From: Enoplosus armatus
Taxonomy: Eukaryota; Chordata; Actinopteri; Centrarchiformes; Enoplosidae
Direction of reading: 5' to 3'
Length of the DNA: 64,000 bases
Assembly (NCBI RefSeq): GCF_043641665.1
Contig: NC_092198.1
Location: 69,501-133,500, forward strand
Shown piece by piece: positions 1-12,127 of this stretch. A program made the translations under genes and the position numbers. The notes below the pieces were generated by a model. The model was not told the origin of the DNA. It worked only from the letters and a program-made list of their open reading frames with translations, and searched no databases. Each line of letters opens with the position of its first letter. Within the stretch, counting starts at the first letter, position 1.

Positions 1-1290
1 GGTTAATAATATTTTATTTGTGCTCATTAATGTTCTCAAACTCTGCTTTACAAACATGTAACAGTTCATTGTTCTGTCACTGCCTGTTGCTCTGCATGAT
101 GCATTCACTGTCTTGATGCTGCTTTATTGGTTCTAGGCTGCAGTTGAAAAATTGACACATTTACAGAAATGCTACTTAATTAAACATTTTTACTTAAAAA
201 AAACTATATATCAAATATCAAATCAGTGGAAGCAGAAAACAAGTTATTAAAATAAACAAAAGGCAAACATTTTGTTCGTAAACTAAAGTTAAATGATTGA
301 AATCTCTACTGAACCCATTTTACTGAAAGTTAAATCTGCTTAATGAGAGATTTTCTTTCATAGTTTGAATGTGTTCAATATCAGATATTATGGCAGACTG
401 GAGTTTTAAAGCTATGAAGTCATTATTATCTCATTGTTGGAAGTTATTAATAGTCTTTGATTAATGATCAATAAGAGGAGCTGTGATCACAGGAGACAGT
501 GTGTCTGTGGCTGAAAGTAAAACTGTCAGACTGGTTTAATTCAAAAGAGACAAATACATGAAATCATCTCTGTAATCTGTTTCTGTGGACTGTGGAAACA
601 TTTAAAGCTCTGACATCACTGTGTGAATATTGATCCAACTGATCATTAAGCTAATCAACAGTGTGGTGCTGTTTGAGATAAATATCACTACAAAACACTT
701 CAAAGGTTTCTTGTACTTCACTAGAAGGCAGTTTTTACACTAAAGCTGAGCTGAAGCCCCAGGTGGTCCCTGGCAGTTGTTCAGTAACAGGCTGCTATGA
801 TGTTTCCAAGAGGTTAGGGTTAGGCGGTTTCTGGGGTGTTCCAGGTGGTTTTTAGGCGGTTTCTGGGGTATTCCAGGTGGTTTCTATTTATTAAATAAAA
901 AAAATGTATATTAATATTACTTAACTTTGTTATATTAATGCATATACATATTAATACACAACAACAGTTAGGAGGTGTTTAGGAGGAGCTGGTACACCTG
1001 GTACCCTCAGTAATCTAAAAGCGATTTCAGCAATCACCTTTCAGTTTTTATTTGACTTACAGCAGAGAAACATGAGAACCAAAACTGGAACCTGGAAACA
1101 CCTGGAAACAGGATTCACTCATGACAAGAAGAAGAACACAGAGCTGCTGACAGAGAGAAGAAACAAGATGTGGATTCATTCAGTCTGTTCATGTGTGCAA
1201 TGTCTGTCTAATCAGTACTAATCAATACCTTCAGTGAACTGGATGAACTGTATAAACTATTAAAAAAAATATATAATTATAGGTTTTGGT
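1..1290. other. 3' flank of asb2, no gene seen
   Basis: This stretch follows the asb2 stop codon on the minus strand and probably includes its 3' UTR. I see no open frame with coding character. TTTATT on the plus strand (AATAAA on the minus) occurs near positions 14, 122 and 1047, but I cannot choose among these as the poly(A) signal. Around 823-885 a roughly 30-bp unit of the type GGCGGTTTCTGGGGT is repeated about twice. Confidence 0.5.
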
Positions 1291-4200
1291 TCAGCAGTCA
1301 TCCACAGCCCCCTCCTGGTGTTTCAGAAAGCGGATCAGACCTCCAGGCAGCGGTAACTTCTTCAGACTTCGATGTCCAACCAGCTGCAGAATCTGCAGCC
1401 TGCAGAGCTGCAGCAGCGGCCGTGGAGGTGCTGAAAGAACACAAGACAAACCAATAACATCACCAGATATCTACAAGACATACCAGCCAGATAGATAGAG
1501 GTTGGATTTTGGATGTCGCTGTAGTTTTTTTTATGTGTTTTACTGTCTGTGCTGCCGTGTCTGGCTGTAATAGAGGATGTGATGATGGACTTGGCGATGG
1601 CTGAGTAGAACAGTAAGAGAAGTTGATGCTTGATCTGGTATTTTTTAAGTTGTCTAAGGAAGCAAAGTCATTGTTGAGCTTTTGCAATGATTGACTCAGT
1701 GTTATTTCTAATGTGTATTCCGAGGAATTTAAAAGAGTCAGTGATGGTGATGGTGTCACCATTTATTTGTATGGGTATTTTGGGATTCGGCATGCATCGG
1801 AAGTCAATGAGTTTCTGGATTTTGGCTGTATTAAGCAGGTCATTATTTGGGGCCACCTCAATGCAGTACTTAGTTTCATCATTGTTGGAGATGAGGCCTA
1901 CAATGGTTGTGTTGTCTTCGTATTTGATTGTTTTCACAGAATTGTCCTTGGATGTAAAGTGGGCGGTGTACAGTGAGAAGAGCCAGGGGGAGACAACACA
2001 GCCCTGAGGAGCTCCTGTGCTGAGTGACGTTAGGTTATTAACCTTCACCCTCTGTGGACTGGTCCACATGAAGTCTGAATCCAGTGGCCTATGGCTGGGT
2101 CAGTGCTCATGTCCAAGAGTAGGGTAAAGAGTTTAAGTGGGTTGATGGAATTAAAGGCAGAACTGAAGTCTATGAATAGGATGCATGTGCAAGTGTTTGG
2201 TGATTCCAGGTGTTGATGGAGTGTTATGCTGACTGCATCCTCAACAGACTGGTTGGCTTAGTAAGCAGATTGATATGAGTCCATCAGTGGGGAGGTACAG
2301 GATTTCAGGTATGACTATGTGCTCAAATACTTTCATGGCCACAGATATTAGGGCAACTGGTCTGTAGTCACTGAAGCAGATGGTCTTAAAGAACTTTGAC
2401 ACCGGAATGATGATGATGAGAGTTTGTAGCACTGAGGGACTGTACATCGGTGTAAGAGCCATATTAAGAATTGATAAGATGTATTTAGTGGCTTAGTAGC
2501 AAAAATGTTGAAATGCTCCTTTAGTTATGCTACTAATTACATCATAGCTAATAGCTCTCAGTTAGAGTTCATCAGTCTGTGGAGAAAGACAGTTTTTTGA
2601 CCGCTGGACAAGTTGAGCCAAAAACAAGTGAATCTTGCAACTTTATTTGTTATGAGTAAATGTTTTAAATTGAGCTAATGGAGTTGGTTGTTTTAAAGGT
2701 GTCTCATTGTGGTTGATTGGGTTGGTGACAGAGTTTTTGTAAGTAAATTTAATTTAGTTAGTTCCTTCAGACTTTTCCATATTGATCTGGTGTTACTGGA
2801 TGAGAATTGTTTTTCCATGTCCATGACTGTTTGTTGCATAGCTTTTCTAATTGCAGCTCACAATTTATATTTGGCTGCCATGTATTGATCCCTGTCTCCA
2901 TTTTGTACACACAGTTCTTTGCGTAGAGGATGTAATTCCTTGGTGAACCAGGGATTTTTATTGCCATAGAATGTCACTGTTATTGGTAGTGATGCACATT
3001 TCCTCACAGTACTTGATATATGGCATCACTGTGTCAGTGAGTTAATTGAGGCTGCACTAAATATATTCCAGTCAGTGCATTTGAAGCACCATCATAGCAT
3101 TTCAATGGCATCCATGGACCAGGACATGACTGATTTGGATGTTTTCTTGATAGACTTATGTTTTTGTCTGTGTTTACCTCACTTGGAAACTGTGAGACAA
3201 ACTGAAGATATCACTACAAAGCAAACTGATAACATCACTGGAAAATTATGAAACAAACCGGTATCATTATGATTTCTTTACTGACATGTTTACTGCAGGA
3301 CCACCTGATTAATTCATCATTCAATCATTTATTGACTCACCTGCTTTGTCCTTGATGGTGCTCCAGTCAGAGTAACTGTCCAGGTGTTCCATCAGTCTGG
3401 AGCAGAGAGTCACGTGACCAACGTAGTCCAACAGGACGTCAATGATCGGCCCCGCCCACCGACAGATACTGGGGGCCGAGATCATCTCACAGAACTGTCA
3501 ATCAATAACAGAATTGTCAGTCAATCACAGGGATGGCAGCTTTTTTTACACATGAAACTTTTGGACTCTCATCAGAGTTTCTCTGAAATTTATTTACAGT
3601 TTTGTTAACAGTTGAAGTCCCTTCCCACAACTCTGTTTTGTAGCTCTATATTTAAACATTTTAAACAAACTCAGGTCACCTGAACACCTCTCCTTTGCTG
3701 TGTATCTGGCAGAACTCCGTCGGTGTGCCTCTCTGATCGGGTGGTTTTGATTGGTGGATGTGGTCGGCTGCTGTAGACACAGTCGAAGCAGGAGAGGGCA
3801 TGGCCTCCATGGTCCAGCAGGTACTTAAACATGGACAGGTACTTCATGGAGAACATGTAGACGGCAGGGAAGGTGGTGGGGTGTGTAGGGATGGAGGCGT
3901 TGATGTCAGCTCCGTGCTCCACCAGCAGGGAGACGGTCTGGATGCAGCCCTGCCTTGCAGCCACCATCAGCGGCCTGAACACATCCAGGTTTGGGTTGGC
4001 ACCAGCTGCCAGCAGAATGCGCACCGCGTCTATGTTGTTGTTGATGACGGAGAAGTAGAGCGCCGTGCTGCGACGGTCTTCATACAGCTTTGAGCGTTCT
4101 TCCGACAGCTGAGCATTTACGTCGAAGCCCACCTCGATCAGAGTCTCCAGGACAACGTCGCGGTTACGCTCAGCAGCAAGGTGGAGCGGGCTGATGCCGG

Positions 4201-7200
4201 TCCGCCGGACTCTGGCCTTACTGGTGGCTGGGATCAACATGGAGACTGTGCTGGAAACAGGAAACATCACAAGTGTGAAGCCTTTGTTTCATCCAGACTT
4301 GATTATTGTATTGTTAGGATCTCTGCATCATTCAAGGACAGAAAATACCTAATTTTAGCTGTGTTGCGTAGGTGGAAAAAAGCAGTCTTGGGGATTTCTT
4401 TGATCAAAAGAGAGGGCCAAGAGAGGGTGAAGAGTTACTGTTACTTGATCAAACTAGTGTCTATGTCCAGCAGGGCCAATGACCAGCAGGAGAATTAAGG
4501 AGCATAAAATTAAGTGACATCCAGTTTTTTTACAGCAGACAAGCAGGCCTCTAATTTAAAAATTTGGGAATAACCATTTCCTTTACAGGAACATACAGCT
4601 GAGTATCATCAGCGTAACAGTGGAAAGTCCATGACTGCATATAATTTTGCCAAGACGTGAAATATAAAAAGAGAAGAGCAGAGCGCAAAAAATAGATTTC
4701 TTTGAGCTGTATCCCTTCCATCGAAGCATGTGTTCAGATGACACTCTGGATTTGATCTACTCATCAGAGGCTCATTCAATTAACTCAGCTTACAGCCAGT
4801 GTTCACCTGTTATAAATATGGCTGCACCTCAAGTTTCCAGCAGATAATTGCTTACTAAGTAGCATTGTGATAGTCGGAAACATGGCATCCAAACTAAGTG
4901 TCAGAAGTCAAATTGTTATACTGAGCAAAGAGGGGCTTTCTCAGTGTGAAATCATGGCTAGACTAAAGATTTCTAAAGGGGCAGTTCATGGAACTTTTAA
5001 AAACTGCAGAAATGGGATCAGTTGTATCCAAAGCACGATCAGGCAGACCAAAAGTGACCACACCATCAGAAGATCAATACATCAAGCTTAGTTCCCTGAC
5101 AGATAGAAAAGCAACTTCATCACGAATACACAATCTGCTAAATAAAGAATGCAAGACTCCAATCAGCAAAAGTACAGTCAAAAGAAGGCTGTCTTGTAGT
5201 GGTCTCAGAGGACCAGTAGCAGTTTCTAAACCACTTCTCAGAGGGGGAAACAAGGCCAAACACTTGAGCTAAGAAATACCAGCATTTTACTGTAGATGAC
5301 GAAAAGTCCTATTTGAGTTTGAGTTTGAGATTTATGGCAGTAACAGAAGGGTGTATGTAAGGAGACGAACAGGAGAAACATGGTGGTGAGAATATTCAGG
5401 TCTGGGGGTGTTTTGCCTACTCTGGAGTTGGACACCTGCACCGAATCGACTACACCCTGACCAAGGAGAAGCACCACTCCAGTCTTCAAAGACATTCTGT
5501 ACCCTCTGGTTTGCATTTTTGTGGAAAGGGATTCATACTGCAGCAGGATAAGGACCCCAAACACACCTCAGAGCTTTGCAAGAACTACTTGAAGACCAAA
5601 GAAGACAAAGGAGTCCTGACTGTCATGGACTTTCCTCCACAGTCACCTGACCTCAATCCCACTGAGCTATTTATGGGGGCACTTGAAGACTCAGAAAGCC
5701 AAGCATTCTGTGACATCACAAGAAGCTCTTTGGAACATTGTCAAATCATGCTGGGATAACATGGGTCGTCAGGTTTTGCACAAACTTGTGGAGTCCATGC
5801 CAGCTCGAGTGCATGCTGTCATTAAAGCAAAAGGGGGACATACCAAATACCAAGATTCTCTGAAATTCTCTCAATTTTCATTCAAATTGTTCATCTTGAC
5901 TAGTGGTCTCAGACTTTTGGACCCCACTGCATATGTATGGATCCAATAATAGAAGTACTGAGGTGGAATCAAAATCCATGGTGAGCAGAAGATCATTTAC
6001 CACTTTAGTAAATGTAGTTTCAGAGGAGTGACAGGCCCTGAAAGCAGATGAAAAGGCTCGAAAATATCACAGTTAAGTATGTGGGACAGAAGTTTTTACA
6101 GTATTTTTTAAAATAATGGAAGGTCAGAGGCTGATCAATAAATATTTTGAGAACTTTGATCAAGATGTGGTTTCTTAAGAAGAGGTGTAACCACAGCAGC
6201 TAGTAGATACAGAGCCAGTCGTAAGAGACAAATTGACAATATTCAGCATTGTAGGTGTCATAAATGGCCAGAGATCTATAAAAGGCTTAGCTGGTAGGGG
6301 GTTGAGATTATCTGTGATTCAACATATGAATATTGCACTGCCGATATAACACAAATAACTAGAGATAAGGAACTAATTTTGTGTCTGATGTCATCGATTT
6401 TTTTTGCAGAGGAAAATCTAAGAAATAACTAACAACATCTGAGATCTAAAAAAATCTGTTGACCTGGGCAAAGCAAAAAGCATAGTTGATGGAGATCATT
6501 TTGATACAACCGATCAGTGACATAAGCCCACTGTACATCTCATCATTACCCCTCACAGGTACGTGACCAGAGACAATTGATTGATGCCGAGTATTCTTTC
6601 TGGAAAACTCAAACGTCCTGGCAAAGCTTTCTTTTGTGAACTGTGACTGCATCATCCTTACATTAATAGTGCCGACATGGATTACAATGTTACTAAAGCT
6701 AGTGGTGTTGTGTCCCTGGGTTCCCTGATTCTCCCTACATGATGCCAGCAGCCTCGTCTATGTCGGAAGCTCTGGCCCTGGGTAGACAGTAAACGATGAC
6801 TGCCTAATCTAATGTTGCAAGTAATGGAGCCCCCTATTACAAGGTGCATTATTAAACCCTGTTGGTGGGGGTAGAGGAGGCACGCAGGTCAACACTACAA
6901 TCGACAGGCCTAGTGAGGATTGAATACCGCTTTGCAGTCTGGAGAGGTGACTGCTGACCAAGCCACACAACCAGTTTGTTGTTCTTGCGAACCTTCCCAG
7001 GTTGCTGTACAGGGACAAACTGCATATCATCTGTAGACAAGGCTATGCTAGTGCTATCACTAACAGGCTTGGTATCCAGCCTGTGGCTGAAGCTATTTGG
7101 AGTGCCCATGATATCTAAGGTAACGTTAACAGAGATGAGCTATTCTAACTGACGGACATGTCTCCATAAAACAGACCCACAATCCGCAACATCGGAACAC

Positions 7201-10200
7201 TAGACACAAACCATTGTAGCACAGTTACCAAGGTTGCGATAGCTGTGGGTGACTAGAGGCTAAGCTAGTAGACTCAGAGATAAGTTAACAGGGCAGCAAC
7301 AGAGGCTACCCCCAACACTAAGAATTAAAAGCAGCATGTCTAATATGATTTGGACTTAGCATAGAGAGGAACAGAGCAGATAAGTAGAAGAGTGAAGATT
7401 AAGGAAAGAGTAGACAGTGGTTGTTGAATTCATGGAAATCATGATTTGCGTCATGGGAAGCAGCGTCCCAGCAGGTTTATTGTTTCTGGCTGCAATATTA
7501 AAACTAGTGGTCATCATCCTTAATCACAGTATTGATATTCACTGCTATGCAGATGACACCTAGCTCTATATAGCTGTTGATCCTAAAGACCTGAGCCTCC
7601 CTCAGATCCACAGACTCTCTGCTGCCTTCTGTACTTCTGGACCAAAATGCATATCTATTGACTCCTGTAGTTGTTATAACATGTTGTAATGCCACAATAT
7701 CATGATAGCGTGTACATTCACATTTTCAGTATTTAGAAATAAACCAAGTTGTAGGAAACCATTACAACTACTGATTAGAGGTACTTTTGCATGGTGCACT
7801 CATCCTCACTTTTTTTCCCACACACCACACTTCATCAGCTCTGGTTAGCTAACATGACATATTGAATTCAAGTGAGAAACAGCAGGTAGTAGTAGTGTAT
7901 AATGCTACACAGACTACACAAAGTTAGCGCTTACAGTTTGTGAGAAATGACAAATGTGTCCCAAACCATCAACCAGCAAAACGAATTAAAAGCACAAAAG
8001 CCCCCTCACATGAGTCACCCATAAGATTATGGTGTGTGTTTGTTTACTTATTACTTTACTTTACTTATTTTCAAAGGACACTTATTCCACTTACAGTCAC
8101 CTCAAAACTTAAAAGAACACGTTAAAGCTCAGAAAGCACAAGTAACACTGGCTCTGGTCTGGTGAACTTGAGTTCCTCTAATCCTACAAAGTCTTTCCTC
8201 GGGGGTTCCTGTGTTATCAAAATGTGCCTACGTGTAACTTCCTCTCTGCGCAGCAATGTGAAGTGGTAATAGCCCAGTCTTTCCAGGTTTGTTGGCATCA
8301 GCGTTCTGAGAGAGGAGAAGCTCCACAATTTCTTCATGTCCATTTTTAGTGGCTTCATACAGAGCGGTGGCTCCGTCAGCAGCCTGACTGTTAATGTCTG
8401 CACCTGCAGGGAGACAGGGAAGGGTTAGGGTTCAGGGTTCATACTTCAGGTCGATGAAATCCTTAAATCAGAGCTCAGTCTTTCTGTGTAAGGACATTAC
8501 ACATAACACATTAACAAAGAGAGGAGATGACATCACTACGAGTATTAGAGCCACTGTTAAAATATATGAGATTTTGAGAATTAAGTCATAATATTTAAAG
8601 AATATATAATATTTTGACAAAAAAGTTGTAATATTTCGAGAATAAAGTCAGAGAATAGAGTCATATGATATACATATAGGTTGATTCGATAACATGTGCA
8701 TGTTTTAGTATTTCCTGACACCCTGCAGTTATTTTGACTTGTGAAAACAGAGTGATGTCTCCTCTGCTTCCCCCTCTTACAGCCTCCTTTGCTCTGTTTG
8801 GGACTGTCTGACTCCAGGATACTTCCCTTTGAGAAGCTCAGGGAAGCAGCTGAGAGCTGCACTTTATCAGAGATGATGAAGTTAACATTTGTGTGGACAA
8901 TAAGCAGCACTGCCGCTTCCCTAATCTTTACAACCATATCAGCACAGGACAGGTAGACTCTGGGTAGAGATGTACTGTATATCACTGAGATTTAATCACT
9001 TTCAGGTGCCATAACTGAACTCTGGTCCCAGCTGTGTGGAGAAAACCAGGTCCCAGATGAACTCCGGCTGATGTTGACTCATCATGTAACTGCTTTCATT
9101 TTCTCTGACAATAAGATCAGGTCCTTATTACTGAAACCTGTGACCAGGTTTTCAACATCACTCATCTGACACATAAAAGCAGAAACCTCCCATCTGTAAC
9201 GCTAATGCTATTAGTTTGATTTATTCTCTCGACTTTAATCTTGAAATGTCAACTTTATTCTCAACATTTCGACTTTGTTCTTGAAATGCAAAACAAAAAT
9301 CTTCCTCCTCTCATTTTTCCCCTTATGCCTGGCCCTAATACTCTAATTCCCTAATACCCTAAAACTCAAATTCCTTGTAATGTATGTTACTTGGCAATGA
9401 ACAGTTTCTGATCCTGATTCTGATTTGTACTTGTGTATTTGTGTTCTGATTGTTGTACATACAGATTTGCAGTTATCAGCAGTAACAGTTTAAACCAAAG
9501 AACACATGGGTAAAGGTTGGAAGGTGGGTGGAGCACCACTGAAAGCAGCTGGCATGTAGCAACAGTACTAGTTAGCACAGTGGTTCCCAAACTGGAGAGT
9601 TTATGACATGGGAGGCAAATCTTGTTTTTGCTGAAAAGTGTTTGAATTTCTCCCTTTGCTGCAGTGATGTAGAATTGTACTGAACTCAGGAACTTTACCT
9701 TAAACCAGAGCAATAAGGGACTACATTTAGTTTCTGTAAGATAGTACAGGTGCTCCCTTCTTTCAATTGTATAGAACATCTGTCCTCTCTCAGGCAGCTG
9801 CAAGAGCCATAGTGCAGAGCACTACACTGATTTCCTGCCAGGCTTTGCAGCCAAAGTTCAGTTTAGTTGAACTAAACTAAACTGTGACCCCAAATATACT
9901 GATCTCCACAAAACACATTCAATGGGATTCAGGGATTGACGGGAGGAGGGTGTTGTTTTCGATACCAAGTATCTCTATAATACCAGATGAGAAAACTAGT
10001 ATTGTGGTTGTTTACTTTCCAATGTAGTCTGTAGCATCCTGGTTAGATGTGTTTTATGATTATGTGTTGCTTGTTATTCTACACATTACCTCACTCAAAA
10101 AATTCATACTTTCAAAAACATTTAACCCTTTCTCCAGTTAGCAGTAGCAGTTAGCAGTTGGCAGTAGCAGTTAGCAGGCAGAGGCAGTAGTCGTAGAACA

Positions 10201-12093
10201 ATAAGATAAACCATCCCCATCATGTACCGTGTTTGAGGAGGATTCGTAGCGCGGCGAGCTGCCCGCTCTGAGCTGCAGTAAACACTGCTGAGATGCCGTA
10301 TATGTTGGTGAGGTTGTGTTTGGCTCCTGCCTTCAGCAGCATCTCACAGATCTCCACGTTGTTTCGACACACAGCTTCTTGCAGGGCGGTCCAACCCTGA
10401 ATACAGTGAGTGTTCACCACCACACCATGGTTCAACAACATCGCCACCATTGCAGGACTATTCTTCTCACAGGCTGCATAAGAAGAAAACAAGAGTTTAG
10501 TGACATAACATCCAAACCACAGAAACTATGTTTATCAAAAGGACAGGTCACCCAAACCACAAAAGCATCCTCACTATCTCCTCCAGCTACTGTCGACACC
10601 AGCTGATTCCTCAAATCCAGATCACAAATTATCAGAACAAATTATTTTCTTCTGGGGTTTTTACTCTAAGAACATTGGAGGTATACCCTGACAATGGAGA
10701 CTCCTGCTCTCTGATTAGCTTTATTGTGAAATAAAATGTAGATAGAGATACACTATTACTAATATACTATTGCGCGCGGGTGTGTGTGGTCCTAGGAGGG
10801 GGACACAGACACATCAACATCAGGCTACTTAGGCTACCATCTCTGTAACTAACCTCTAACAACTCTCTACTTAACTCTTTAGACTAACCCTAACCCTAAA
10901 AATGTTTACTGTCTAACTTTAAACTAGACTGACAGCTGTTCTCTATGAACCAGCGGAGCTGTAACACAAAAAAGGGGTGTTGCCTTTTGCACAGGTACTG
11001 TTCCATCTGTCCCTCGTATCCAATAAAGTCCTTTAAAAAAAATATATGATCAATCTGACCAACAAAACAACATCATTTTGTATCCTTAAAAAAGACATTT
11101 GATTTATTATTTTGTGAAAACAGGCCCTGAAAATGATCACCACCCATGGCTCCTGTTAGCATCCATAGCCTTTTCCTTTTCAGTAAACTCAGCGTATGAC
11201 ATCAGGTGAACCGTGGCTCTGAAGCTGTGATGTGTTCAGGCAAATCTGTTTGTTGGGACGCTGACATCACTTCCTGACAGTTTTACCCAAGAACTAACCT
11301 CTGGGTCTGAAAAGTGAAGCCAATGGTGAAGTGCCTTAAACCTGGATTCTTTCTAATGGCCAGCAGGAGGCGACTCCACAGGTTCCAAAAAGAAGTCCAA
11401 TTGCATAGAAGTCTATGAGGAAATTACCCTACTTCTTAGTTGATTTATTGCCTCTGTAAATGAGATGGGTTAATGTCTCAGTCACTAGTCTTATTCAATA
11501 TAGCATGATGTTCATTGACAAGTCGCAACCATGGTGACCTGTTCAGTTGTACTAAAAGACACTTGAGGAGTCGGCTGTTCATTTTTCCAGTAACTGCATT
11601 TACAAGCTAATTTTGTTAATAGCTACTTTGCACGGCGTAGCCAGGAGCCAGGTGCAGTCAGGTTACAGGTATAGATAGGCGTTCATAGTGTCCTCAGGTT
11701 CTAAGATCCACAGCTCCACCCTCTCATCCAAATATGGTCACTTCTGGTTCCAAAAAAACAAGATGGCGATGGCCAAAATGCAAAACTCAAGGCTTCAAAA
11801 CAGTAGTCTACAAACCAACATGTGACGCCACGGTGGCTACGTCCACTTCTTTTATACAGTCTATGGTTTTACCTTTGTAGAGGGTAGTCTCTCTGTCGTA
11901 ATTCGGGATGTCAGGGTCCGCTCCACTTTCCAGCAGCACCTGAATGCATTGCAGCTGCTCTTTGCTGACAGCAACCAGCAGTGCAGACTCACCGCGCGCC
12001 GTGCGCTTGTTGATCATCCCCGGCTGAGCTAAGCACAAAAACACAGACACAGGACTTCTCTTTTCTGGACTTTGTTGTGTTGTCTTTCTTTGA

Positions 12094-12127
<34 letters not shown>

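Noticed and set aside
3671..3760. Apparent frameshift in asb2, with a TEFCQIHSKGEVF-like reading in another frame
   Set aside because: The main frame ends in a good donor (CAG-GTGACC, end 3680) and continues in phase into FCEMISAP at 3494, matching ASB2; the alternative frame is coincidence.
9575..9810. hAT-type terminal repeat (CAGTGGTTCCCAAACTGG) as a full element
   Set aside because: Only one end was seen; no matching opposite end or transposase could be placed, so it is not listed as an element.
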